Origin: Mesodorylaimus sp. YZB2_4
Lineage: Eukaryota > Nematoda > Enoplea > Dorylaimida > Dorylaimidae
Length of the DNA: 64,000 bases
NCBI GenBank assembly: GCA_030248295.1
Contig: JASANH010001194.1
Location: 1-64,000, forward strand
Direction of reading: 5' to 3'
The notes beneath the pieces were generated by a model that ran no database searches, had not been told where the DNA came from, and was given only the letters and a program-made list of their open reading frames with translations. A program made the position numbers and the translations under genes. This document shows, piece after piece, positions 32,701 to 43,053 of this stretch (position 1 is its first letter; every line of letters starts with the position of its first letter).

Positions 32701-33136
32701 AATTCTGCTGGGAGCATAAGTGAAGTCTGAATCAGCTTCCTTGGACTGTCGACAACAGGTTTGTTAGAGGTTTATGGATTACAGACTTGGCACAGGTCTA
32801 ATCGTCTTATTTTTAATGATTTGGTTGATTGGTCTAATACTTTTCGTGGCACCAATTACAGAACAGAGTGACCAATATATAATCCGTTAGGCAGTACTGA
32901 GCAACCAATCGAACAAAGCGAACGTGAAACTTTAAACCTAGATGGTAAATATGCACGTTTGTTTCCAAGTAGTGCTATAACTACAGTACCTACCGACAAC
33001 TTACAATGGTCCAAGTTACTTCCTGCATTAGCGAGCCAGGAGCATACTTTTTGTAGTGATATTTATACGAGAAGAGGACACAGCACTAGACCAGTGAAGT
33101 ACCGATAAGAAGTTCAGCGTGTTTGAAACAGCTGAC
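29741..33136. other. Intergenic, 3.4 kb, no supported gene
   Basis: Upstream of member 1, TATATA lies near 30015. Frames at 30871-31146, 31333-31602 and 31657-31899 show no domain, signal or splice-linked partner. Possibly decayed sequence. Confidence 0.35.
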
Positions 33137-34409
33137 ATGGCAATATCTAGATCAGTTTCTGTAACAAAGCCAACCTCTACTAATCTGGTCGACAGTGTGA
33201 ATAAACAGCTTCAGATTTTACATAATCTCAGCGAAATTTCCGGATGTCGTCTAATGTGCGGAGGAAACGCCAGCCGCCTTTCGTGCGGTCGTCTTATCGC
33301 TTGGGTGATCGTTTTCGTTTCAATAATTTTCATTTATTTGACCTGTATAGCTGTGATGATCCTGACCATGAAACCCCTTCCTACAGAAGCCAATCAAGAT
33401 TTTAGAATCGACGACGTGCCCACCATCTTTGCTGTGATGAATGTGTGCTTTGTAGTCGACCAGCTGGCCTGTTTCGTCGCGTTGAACTACGCCAACCGTG
33501 TGCTGCGACAAAAGGATGGATTCTTTGAGCAATTGCAATGGTTTCTGGTTCGTTTTAACATGACCCACAAGGACATGTGCCAATGGATGCGTTGCACTAT
33601 TGGAGTCTTGTGGTTCGTGTTTTGCTATGGAATTTTCAGTTTGCTTCTCATGTCTCTGTTCATATTCAAGGTTCTCACGACAGGTTTCCCTGTAAACTAC
33701 GACCGAGCTGCTCAGTGGCTACGCATGCCCGATATAGGAATAAGCTGTATGATTGAGCTTGCTGTCATTGTCGGCACAGTTCACGCTGGATACCATGTCG
33801 CCTTTTTCTACAGCATGTGTGAGATGACCAGATCACTTTTAAAGTTTTATTGTAAACAGCTGAATGATGAAACGGCCAGTTTATTCACGGCAGATCGCTT
33901 GACCAAATATCAAAGCGAGTATTCGAGATTGGCACTGTTGGCTGAACGCTTGGATGATGCATTTAAACATTTGTGCTTTTGTCAACTATTTTTGTTTATC
34001 TTTTTAGTCTGTATAAATATATTTTACCTGGTGAAAAGCTCTCTTGGGACGATGACTACCTTATCTGCTGTAAACTGGCTCTTGGTAAATTCGGTCATGT
34101 TTGCACTCGCTGCCAAACCGGCCATACTACTCCGATCAGAAGTAAGCTGACGTCTACCATCGGGGTTGGGTCTGATTTTCTCGTCTACTTCGAATAATAC
34201 ACTAAAAGAGGCGAGTGCTATCGCTGTAGACCGATAGTAAAATCACCAACACCAGATTTTTTTTGTTGCTTTGTGAAATGTAAATTTTTCAGAGCCAAAA
34301 GCCCCAGAAGTTGCTGCATCTCTGGTTTATGAAGCACGAACAAGCATGCGAAGAGTCTGGCGTGGGTGTGAATGATGTAAGCAGAAAAGTTCCTTATTGT
34401 AGCCAATGA
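33137..34409 (+). CDS. Gustatory-receptor-like (GRL) 7TM protein
   Basis: Two exons, 33137-34144 and 34293-34409. The first frame would stop at 34150, but a donor (GAA|GTAAGC) and a strong acceptor (TTTTTCAG) join it in phase 0 to 38 further codons. The start is the first ATG; the frame is open upstream only with GTG. Layout: long N-terminus, TM1 with IVFVSIIFIYLTCIAVMIL, six further TMs, and a cytosolic loop rich in charged residues (DRLTKYQSEYSRLALLAERL) before TM6-7, typical of the arthropod gustatory receptor/GRL superfamily, whose members are inverted (N-in) ligand-gated channels. The new tail (KPQKLLHLWF, EQACEES) is cytosolic or extracellular depending on topology. Family call moderate; ligand unknown. 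A TIR element begins 10 bp after the stop. Confidence 0.7.
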
Positions 34410-34418
34410 GACAAGCGT

Positions 34419-34607
34419 GTGTGACCAAGCCTGGCAGGCAGAGGGTTAGTGGCCGGCCGAAGTCGGTGGGACAAGAAGGATCAGGCAAGTCTTGCGACTA
34501 TACCTACGGCTGTAACATCAACCCGAGGGTGTGACGTCTCCCAGTTAGGGGAGAATATCGATTACTCTCTCTCACTCGCCATGGCCTACCAGGCACGAGG
34601 GTTACAC
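34419..34607 (-). mobile_element. TIR element copy 4 (best-preserved ends)
   Basis: Left end GTGTGACCAAGCCTGGCAGGC and right end complementary to GTGTAACCCTCGTGCCTGGTAGGC form terminal inverted repeats of about 20 bp. Internal landmarks are as in the other copies. At 189 bp and non-coding it fits a MITE whose autonomous partner is not in this window. Confidence 0.75.
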
Positions 34608-35162
34608 GGGTGTCATTAATTTGTGGAATCTCGGCATGCCCTGGCTTTGCTAATGCAATGGATTGCATCGAGGGACGTTGGTCTGACAGTGTCATCATTG
34701 GCCAAGTTTGATGCGCCCTTGTTGTTGAACGTATATCTACGTGCACTTCATTGCTATAGCGAATAACAGTAAGACATCTTTTCAGGTAGCGTCGGTTGTG
34801 ATCACGTATTTGCTGGTCATATTTCAGTTCTCGACCGGCCCACCAGTAGCCTCAGATAAGATTTTATGCACGATTTCAGTGAATGCGACTGCCTTCTGTC
34901 AACGGTTTCTCTCATTAGTGAGAGTGTAGTTGATTGCTTGTTTTGAAAGGGTATCCTATGATGCCATATGATTAAATAAATTCCTTCACTGATTAACTGA
35001 AATGGAGAACACAAGATTTTGATTAAACGAACGTGGATGAAATCTTGCCTTTCTGGATGAGTTCACCTGCCGGGCATGGGTTCATGCAAAAACTGGCAGT
35101 CGGGGCACAAAGAAACAATTTGGGTTTCTTTCCATAATTGCCGCCAGAACTACTGTATCTTG
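34608..35162. other. Intergenic, nothing recognised
   Basis: No gene or structured repeat recognised between the TIR element and MSP locus 2. Confidence 0.3.
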
Positions 35163-35628
35163 AAAAATGGATCTAAAATTGATTTCAAACTCAAGGTGCT
35201 AAATTTATAAGACATATCTGGTTGGCAGAACTAACAGTAAAGAGTGACTAAAGCTTATACACGGAACCACACAAACAAGCATCGGCGAGTTTTTGAGAAG
35301 ACGAGGTAATTTTAAAAGGAAAATCAACTAGTCGAACGACCTATCCAAGTGAGCGATGCCCAACTGCCTGATCAAGTATTTTTCTATCTAATGCATGGGT
35401 CCTCGTCGTTGCAACGCTCGCCGTCCCCCTCAAGCGCAAGGAGCGCAGAACTGCAATGCGCAACTTCTTTAGACACTGTGAAGTCGCCGCGCAACTTTAC
35501 ACTGCCTTCACGTGGTCTCTATAAAAGGGCCACCCCCGCACAGACCGAGTCATTCTGCTTTCGAGCGATCATCTGTGCGACCGAGTCCGATCTTCTCTCG
35601 TGTTCGATCAAGACCTCGTTCAGCGACA
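35163..35628 (+). promoter_or_regulatory. MSP locus 2 upstream region with TATA box
   Basis: Duplicate of the 5' region of MSP gene 1 without the TIR insertion and without the upstream flanking repeat. TATAAAA at 35520-35526 is again 109 bp before the ATG. Conserved blocks on either side (ACACTGTGAAGTCGCCGCGC, CACTGCCTTCACGTGGTCTC) are candidate promoter elements because they survive where nearby bases have changed. Confidence 0.65.
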
Positions 35629-36000
35629 ATGTCGATCCCCGGCGACATCAAGACCGTGCCGTTCGACCAGTTGTGGTACAACGCGCCGTTCGACGAGTTC
35701 CTCAAGGTGCGCATTCGTCTGACGAACGGTGGCGTGCGACGCATCGGCTTCCATCTGAAGAGCACCGTCGGTCCCGACCGCATCGAAATCGACCCGGCCA
35801 ACGGCTGCCTGGACCCGAGCGAGACGACCACGCTGTGGGTCACCGTCAAACCATTCTCCGGCGCCGACACGTCGTCTGATCGCGTCACCATCGAGTGGAC
35901 CGACTCCCCGGCCGGTGCCGCCAAGAAGTACAGCCGCGACTGGTTCACCGGCGATTCCATCGTCCGCCGCAAGAACATGGCCCTCAAGTACAACGAGTGA
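35629..36000 (+). CDS. msp: Major sperm protein (MSP), copy 2
   Basis: Intronless, 123 residues, identical in protein sequence to the copy at 17823-18194. I see a single base difference in the 372-bp CDS (a synonymous T for C in the TCGTC(T/C)GATCG stretch), while the 5' and 3' flanks differ at roughly 4-5% of positions. Recent gene conversion or strong constraint on the coding sequence are both possible. Function and domain as for copy 1. The codon pattern (C/G third positions) is the same, suggesting both copies are expressed. Confidence 0.9.
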   Translation: MSIPGDIKTVPFDQLWYNAPFDEFLKVRIRLTNGGVRRIGFHLKSTVGPDRIEIDPANGCLDPSETTTLWVTVKPFSGADTSSDRVTIEWTDSPAGAAKKYSRDWFTGDSIVRRKNMALKYNE

Positions 36001-36198
36001 TCTCGATCGTGATGACCTCGTGCTCATACCATGCGTGTGTTGATCTCCATCTCGTGCCTCACTTGACTCCTGTGACGTAAAAGATCGAAAGAGTGCGCTC
36101 CTCGATGCCAAAAGCATAACGCACGAAAGGGAAAAGCAAGTATTCGATTGAAACAGTAGGCGCCCTGGGGTAAACTAGAACTGGCCAGAGGAAGGTCA

Positions 36199-36350
36199 AC
36201 AGGAGCAAACCCGCGCAGTCTGACGTTTCGTTTGCTCACTGACCAAACCCGGCCATTTTAGCTCGCCGTTCGAAGTGTGCAGGCAAGTGTGCAAGTGCCG
36301 GCCATAAATTGAGGTTCCGACGGGTCTGGGGCCGAAATGCTGAGACCAGC
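36199..36350 (+). repeat. MSP-flanking repeat, locus 2
   Basis: ACAGGAGCAAACCCGCGCAG, TGACGTTTCGTTTGCTCACTG and GTTCCGACGGG match 18384-18560, with more divergence and small insertions. Confidence 0.65.
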
Positions 36351-36884
36351 AAACTCGGCTTCCATCGGTTTTTTCTGGCTCCTAATTAGACTTTTTGTTG
36401 TTTATCGTTCAGTTTTCTCTTTGCCTGATTGATTCTTCATTTGGAATGTAGAGTTCAAGTGTTCAAGGTTTTAAGTTTTCCTGCTTGTTAGTTCTATGGC
36501 TCAATAAAATTCCCTGACGATTAGAAATCAGGGGGAAAAAACAACACATCAAAAACTAAACAAGGAATTAGAGCGAAATCGGTGTAATAAACAAGGCAAA
36601 GTCGAGTCTAGCAAAGAAAGCTGTTTTTTAAAAACCTCCTTGGCAACGAATTATTCGGCTAAAGATTAATGGTTGGTTTATTCTCACCAAGCGGCCTCAC
36701 TCTTATCAATCAACAACGTGGCAATGCAGTCAAATGAGATCGATCGACCACATACAGTACAACTGTGAAGCAAAATGCGACTTCAGCGAGAGTTTTATCA
36801 CTTATTTGCATTCAAGCATACAACAGGACCAATCGTTTGTTCTCTTTGCAGTACATGAATAGTGCAAGAATCAACGGTTTTCGT
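36351..36884. other. Intergenic, nothing recognised
   Basis: AT-rich. AATAAA at about 36503 could serve the MSP transcript but is about 500 bp downstream. Confidence 0.3.
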
Positions 36885-37265
36885 GAATTGTTTTGCCTTT
36901 GTATAGTCGGTCAACAGCCAAACCTTGTAAGTACGTAGCTGCGCGGGGACCAGCACACACAGCAGCGTCCTTCTGCGTATATCCACTAGGAGAACCTCCC
37001 CGCGAGGGCATCTGGACTGGACACGTCCTCGGACGATGGCGGGCGGGCTGCGAGTCCTGTCGGTGTCGACAGGACTGTTTACTCGTTTGGCTTCCATCTC
37101 TCCACTCGGAGCACCTCTAGGGTACCGGATGAGTCACCCACGGCCTGGCATGCAAAATCAGCGAAGGTTTACGGTTCGCAAACCAGCCTCCTGTCAAAGG
37201 GGATTGAACCTGGGACGGCCCCAGCCACTTGCTGCGGAGCAATACGGAGAGGCAAATGCCGCAGC
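36885..37265 (-). mobile_element. tRNA-headed SINE, minus copy
   Basis: Reverse complement is collinear with 59930-60320 over nearly its length. On the minus strand the head carries GGTTCAATCCC, a perfect Pol III B box, near 37201-37211. The 3' part has CGCCATCGTCCGAGGACG, GGATATACGCAGAAGGACGC and ends in an A-rich CAAAGGCAAAACAATT. Confidence 0.7.
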
Positions 37266-37627
37266 AAAACCGCGGCTGCAGACAAATATAATCGCTGGAA
37301 ATGACTGCGATTTTAGTTAACTGCATCAAGACTGTAACTGTATTTCAATGCGGTGCGCAAATTTTTTGCTTTTGCAAGAGTAAACTAGCAAAAATAATGG
37401 GAACGTGTGGGGAAATATTGGTCATTTGCGGCTCTGGGATGGGCCTGCTGTAATACTGAACACCTTATTCTTTTCTGCTTACGATTAGCCCAAGTGATTT
37501 AGGTGCTGTCGTGCTTGCATGCATACCTCAGGTCGACAAAACATTCTGAAACAAGGTACAAATATTTGATAAGAAAAAATACAGAATCTTGAAATGATAC
37601 TCCACTACACCATATACATACTGTTGA
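37266..37627. other. Intergenic, nothing recognised
   Basis: 3' flank of 7TM member 2. No canonical polyadenylation hexamer seen on the minus strand. Confidence 0.3.
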
Positions 37628-38869
37628 TCACCCGCTGTTGTGCGGATGGCCTTTATCATATTTTACTTTTGATATCATTTGCCAATGGTTGTCGATGGCA
37701 TTGTGGTGCAATCGCCCTCCAGTGGGCACCTCAGCCGTGCCGTACAGACTCGAAGCTTCCACTCTGGCTTTACTGATTACAGCCACCAGTGAGACCGATT
37801 TTGTGGGCGTTGCTTGTCCATCGCAGCAGAAGCAAAGTAGTTTCTTGATCCCACGTTTTATCTGAGGTTGCTTCCCAGCCAGCACGAATGGATAGGCTGC
37901 TTCGAAAAACAAAGCGAGAAAATCAACGATGCCGATGTAAGCTGCCATTTGATTGCTCTTCACAATCTCGTCTTCCTCATCCCCCATTTCGTCATGGCAG
38001 GCACTCCACAACTCGTCTGGCATGGCTATGCGATTCACGATCAGGGCGACCGTGAATGACGCGACCCAGGTGCCGATGTGTAAAATAAGGACCCTGGTTA
38101 TAGCTGCGGTCAAATCGACAGTCTCTTTGACATGCGTTCGCGTACGCAACGTGTGCTGGGCTCCACGAGCGGAAAAGTCGGTTTGTAAACGACGAGCTAT
38201 ATGACGAGTCAATACGATAGCTGTGGTCACAGCCACCTGGATAGTCAGGTGAACACAGTAGCTGATGATTGCCATGGTTGTCTCACCATCTTCTCCAGCC
38301 TCAGCGTGCGGATTGAGTCCAGCAGCGATAGAACCGATGGATAATGACCAAACCAAGATTATCATCAGGCAGCCAATAATGGCTCGTCGTCTTCGGTCGC
38401 ACTCGTCCTCTAATCTTGGGATTTTAGTGAGCTGCTTGCCACAATGAAACAAAGCGTATAAATTTTGAAAAGCCAGGGTCATCAAACCAAATGCGACGGC
38501 CACAAAGGCGCTGTCTCCGCCGACATCCGACCACTGGCTGTCTCCCAAATCTCCCTCACCGGTCATACGAAACTTGGCCAACTGCACACATCCCTGGACA
38601 CAGTGAATTGCCGACGTTATCATTGCCGCCACTGTGATATTGAAAAATAGAAGACGTTGATAAAACGGCCAATTTGCTGTCTTTGCTTGACCATAACAAA
38701 GAAGAGTGTTTCCAATCCAGCCAATCGCCCCGACCATAACTTGAGCAGACAAAAAGACATAGAACACGGTTTTGCTGTTGTGGATTCTCTCTTGTTCAAT
38801 AGCCAGGCAATTTTTATCATCAGCTGACGTCTCTTCGGTCACATTGAAGTTGGACGTACCGTTTTCCAT
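37628..38869 (-). CDS. Orphan 7TM family (WPFYQR/LNPQA), member 2
   Basis: Intronless, 413 residues from the ATG at 38869; the frame is open further upstream only with a non-ATG codon, and this start gives a length matching member 1. The extracellular N-terminus has NGT and NVT sites. Family marks: NWPFYQR, IHCVQGC, LFHCGKQL after TM3, LNPHAEAG (His for Gln), RGAQHTLRTR, YPFVLAGKQPQIKRG, and a tail motif HHNAIDNHWQMISKVKY. The loop before TM7 is unusually acidic (GDEEDE). Tail Cys residues (CFCC) after TM7 are possible palmitoylation sites. Same inferred receptor role; ligand unknown. Confidence 0.82.
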   Translation of the reverse strand: MENGTSNFNVTEETSADDKNCLAIEQERIHNSKTVFYVFLSAQVMVGAIGWIGNTLLCYGQAKTANWPFYQRLLFFNITVAAMITSAIHCVQGCVQLAKFRMTGEGDLGDSQWSDVGGDSAFVAVAFGLMTLAFQNLYALFHCGKQLTKIPRLEDECDRRRRAIIGCLMIILVWSLSIGSIAAGLNPHAEAGEDGETTMAIISYCVHLTIQVAVTTAIVLTRHIARRLQTDFSARGAQHTLRTRTHVKETVDLTAAITRVLILHIGTWVASFTVALIVNRIAMPDELWSACHDEMGDEEDEIVKSNQMAAYIGIVDFLALFFEAAYPFVLAGKQPQIKRGIKKLLCFCCDGQATPTKSVSLVAVISKARVEASSLYGTAEVPTGGRLHHNAIDNHWQMISKVKYDKGHPHNSG

Positions 38870-41800
38870 GGTCCTGGCTTCTAACTTGAAGCTAAAAGTG
38901 GACGGGTTGAAAATTCTGATCGTAAGCGGCAGGTGCAATGAAGATAATGTCAGCTCTTCGAGCTCTTATTAGCGATAGTGCATCAAGGCTTCGTGGTTCG
39001 TGCGCACCCTTGACACTAATGACCAGCGTTCCGTTAGAAAAAAGACGACCCATCAGCAATGACAAATAGGGGTCTATCACCTGTATCCAAAATCCTATAG
39101 CGCCACTGAACAATGCTAATCTATTGTACCGGCCTGACGTCTTACGATAAGTAGCTTTTCAAGGTTTCGAGCCGCCCTTTCTGGACATTTCCTCCTAGCA
39201 CTAGCGACTAGATTGCTAATGCCCATATGGTGCATTCGTCGTCTAGTGACTGTTAGTCGTACTGCGCCATGGTTCTTACCTCGTATTATGAAATATCATG
39301 TCAGTGTGTACAGTACAAAGGACAACGTGTAAAAATAGGGGTTTTTAGGTAGCTGCTGCACCTACTATGTATATAAGCGAAATTCACAAAAGCTAGTCCC
39401 GGGAAGTCCGTATGAATAGCTAAGGTGGGCGAAAGTTTGGCGACGAGCTCAGTCACCAGCCAAAGACTGCGCATGGGAAAGCATTTGATAAGGACGCGGA
39501 TTGAATCGGGAAAGCATCATGCTCTTTTTTTGCTCCAGGAAGTGAAGATTGAGGAAGTGTCAAAGTCTGATACGGCTTTTGATGTTGGACAAATTGTATT
39601 GTGTCCTCCGAGCCCTAGCGTCAAATGCGGCATGTGTTCTGTGAACATAAATCCAAGCTCACCGCTACAAACTAGCTTATCGCTGGAAAAATAGTGCAAG
39701 CCATGTTGTCACTGAGGACAGATATAGGTTAATTCGAAGCTTCGACAGAGTCGGAGTCGAATAAACTTTCATATCGCACGCATACACTCGTTCTTCTTCC
39801 ATTTATGTAAAAATCGGAGAAAAATGAGGGGAAACCTAAAGATCCAGAATGGCCTTAATTTGAGCAGTTAATGAGCGTGCTGTTAAAGACGGAGAAAACA
39901 GTCTCGTTAGGCCTTTGATGGTCGTTGAATGTTTTCCAAGTCACACATACGAAAGAATTTTCTACTACACCTCCACAACACTGTCAATCAATCATTGACT
40001 TCAGCATCGTCGTTTCAGCATATGGATCAATCTAAAACAACCAAAACAGTTTTCTAGGATTTTCTAGGGCCGTCTGGGGTCACAATAAGCGAGTCCTAGA
40101 AATTCATAAAGCCCAGTCGAATGACTATAATTAACGCGCGTTGCCCAGTAGATGCCTCGCCAGAGGGAAAAAGAAGGCCTAATTATGGCTATGACCGTTT
40201 GAAGAAAAGGTAAGCAAAGAATAATAACTTCATCAAACGCATTGCTCTCACAATCAGTTCGACGTGAACTACAAGGCATATGCAGCTAGGGTCAATTCGT
40301 GTTTGATTGCCGTCATTTTCTTGAACTTGACTATCGCCTCCCGATGTTTCTCCACAGCTGCTTCACGCACGCGTCCTGTCATCCAGACTAAAACACCTGC
40401 ACTCGCTCAGACATCCGTTAGTGCCTTCGTGATCGCTGTCGATTGTCGCAACTGTTTGACAATGACAGACCGAATAAAGATTGTTTTTTACATATTCGCA
40501 GGGGTTCACAACTTGGAATGAGAGCAAGGCCGTCATGGCCAAGTACACAATTGTCAGGTTGCTCGCAAGCTCACGTTCCTCTTCAGGTTCACAGTGACTG
40601 GTTAGCTGGCTGACTGATTACATGTGCTGGAAAATGAGGCCACCCAGAATAGCTGACGTCCACTAATAAGCATCAAGCTGATGGTCTCTCTGGCTCACAT
40701 TTTTAAAAGTTCTGTCGTGCTCCTGTGGCATGAAATTTCTAGACAGCGGCCACACACAGCGGACAGACTGGTCCCACGCTGTTGGATGACAAGATGCACA
40801 ACTAGTCGAGAGCAGAGACATGATCATGGCTTTTCACTGCTCCGCCAAGAACGATTAGAGCGTATATCCAGACTGTGACTGTGATAGACACTCATCGGTG
40901 ACGCCATGTCCCTGGGCTGTTCATCGATAAAGGAGTTTAGATGAGCCAGTGGCGTTATTCCAAGGCCGGCCCCGTGCGCAATATGTTCACTGGTCTCCAA
41001 TGTCAGTGAGTGTATTCCTTGGCGGCATACATTGGCTGGCAATTAGACCAGTCTTCACAGGTGGGTGGCACTAGAGTAGAATCGCTGATCGTGAGATCAC
41101 CGTAATGCGTTGCTTGGAGTTGGTTGGGAAAAATTGTTATTGACTGAAACAGTCTCACTGTGGTCTAAAACGAATAAGAAAATGACCACAAAAATACACT
41201 TTAGATTGTTACATAAGTCGCAGAAATAAAAAGCACTGCACATGTGAGCACACGCCGCAATGCCATAATATAGCGTACCCAAGTGATCCCTTGCTCGCTC
41301 GCAGGTCCTTTCGTAAATCATCCAAAAAAGTACCCACGAGGCCGGCTAACGACTGTACACTTTCTTCTAGCTTATATGAGCTGAACGATGCGCTACGAGA
41401 ACTCCTTTTATAGAAGTTACTGCACACGCTCAACGCAGTCTCTTTAAAAGTGCAAGGCTAACCTGGAGATACGGGTTTAAGATCAGGATTAGGAAACTAC
41501 CACAGTAAGTCACAGTTATTAAGCGCAAACTACGACAAAGGGTGACTTCCGTGGGAGTTCAACGAGCCATAAGTATGGACAGAAGGAAATGGGGAGAAGA
41601 TAAGTTTTGCGGAGGGGAACCACGCTGGTTTTACAAGATTCTGCCGCAGGAGCATGGGAAGAGGAATGGGAGATCTCACATTTTCGCGTTGAATCAGCCC
41701 ATGGTGCGATAAGTCCTGTGTATAAAAGTATATGTTGTATATGTACATCGGCTAGCCAATAAAACGTGACCTCGCATTCCATGTAAGCTCCCTATTGGCC

Positions 41801-42411
41801 TTTGTGAGCCCCAAGCTTACGAGCCTTCGAAACTCACCAATCTGCACGGGTTACACGGATGAATGCTTTCTTGAAAGCAATTAAAGATGTTTCCCAACAG
41901 TTTTAGATTAATAGGGGGACATTTTGTCTCATCCGCACATGCCTGCAATTTTGGCCTGATTAAGCCAAGGAGGAAGCCACGCTTTACGCCTACCGTCTGG
42001 GTGGAGAAAAAAAGGCTTTTGCTCTTTTTTCTTTTGTTTCGAATAAGGCTTCTATAATTACTGTTTTTGTCGAAAGTCAAAGATCGGAGGCGGGATACAA
42101 AGAAGCGATGGCGAAATCACGTAGACGCCTGCGTGAATTCCTTGTGAAAGTAACTACAGAGATATCTGTGATGGGACATGTTAGTGTAGGGACCGACTAT
42201 TGGCAAAGGTTCACAACCAGGGCCATCGATAACTTATTGAGCTTTCTGTGCACTCATACAGTCTGCTGTGGCATCGGCGCGGATTTTACAAACATTCAAA
42301 ACGAGCGAGATCACGATGAAACGAAGAATCAAACACAGACGCAGAGCCAGTTAGCAAAGCACCAAGATGAGTAATCACGAGTCTTTTTCGAGTGTTCGGC
42401 CCTGGCCGCCC
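38870..42411. other. Intergenic, 3.5 kb, no supported gene
   Basis: Frames at 39425-39694, 40264-40521, 41519-41782 and 42108-42374 lack domains and splice context; 42108-42374 overlaps the probable 3'UTR of the next minus-strand gene. A TATATA lies near 39372 upstream of 7TM member 2. Confidence 0.35.
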
Positions 42412-43053
42412 TCAGGATTTGATGCTTTTTTTGCCCATCTCCACATTCACGGTCGGGTCCTCGTCACCGGGCACGATCGGTGGAGGCACGGTTGCTCCGG
42501 GTGGGGCCAAGGGTATGTGGTGGCTAGTGGGCGTCGGCATTTTCCTCACTTGGAACCTATGACGATGATTAATTGTAGGAAGAAGAGACAGATGGAGAAT
42601 GACTTACGGAATGGTTTCTTGATCAACTGGAGTCTGATCCACTTTTGGCACCTCTTGCTTGCCCTTAGGCTTTCCTCTCATTGACGTCGCCTTAATAAAA
42701 GTCAGAGACGTATCCATACCGTCTTATATTTTAATCAGCGATCAAGGTAAGGCAAGCAGACAGGTACTCAAGTCCTAAGATGACCTAGGTCATGCACTCA
42801 AATCTGCCAAAGACTAACTTACGAGTGCCGCTTCCTTGCTGGGTTCAGTTCGTCCCATTTGCGACTTCCCATCCGGCTCGGGAACTTGCCTGGGTTCATC
42901 GCCCTCGCAGCATGCGCACGAGACAATGACGAATACGATCATGATCACAGCGATCAGACACGAAGCCACCGTGAATAAACTGAACACCAATGCACCATTC
43001 TCCGCCATCGAAGCGTCCAGGCCCAACTGATTGCTGCGGTCAATGATTCCCAT
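42412..43053 (-). CDS. Small single-pass membrane protein, three exons
   Basis: Exons on the minus strand are 43053-42823, 42690-42608 and 42556-42412, with GTAAGT donors and AG acceptors in consistent phase, giving 152 residues. There is a short extracellular N-terminus without signal peptide, then one hydrophobic segment of about 27 residues (ALVFSLFTVASCLIAVIMIV onward) immediately followed by a Cys cluster (CACCEGDE) suited to palmitoylation. A polar, Pro-rich cytosolic tail follows (EPRQVPEPDGK; PLAPPGATVPPPIVPGDEDP). The introns are only 132 and 51 bp. No family recognised; the Pro-rich tail suggests SH3 or WW partners. The splice structure and the clean coding frame argue that it is real. 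Confidence 0.7.

Noticed and set aside
42108-42374. Plus-strand ATG frame of 88 codons
   Set aside because: Antisense to the probable 3' end of the minus-strand small membrane protein gene and lacks any motif.
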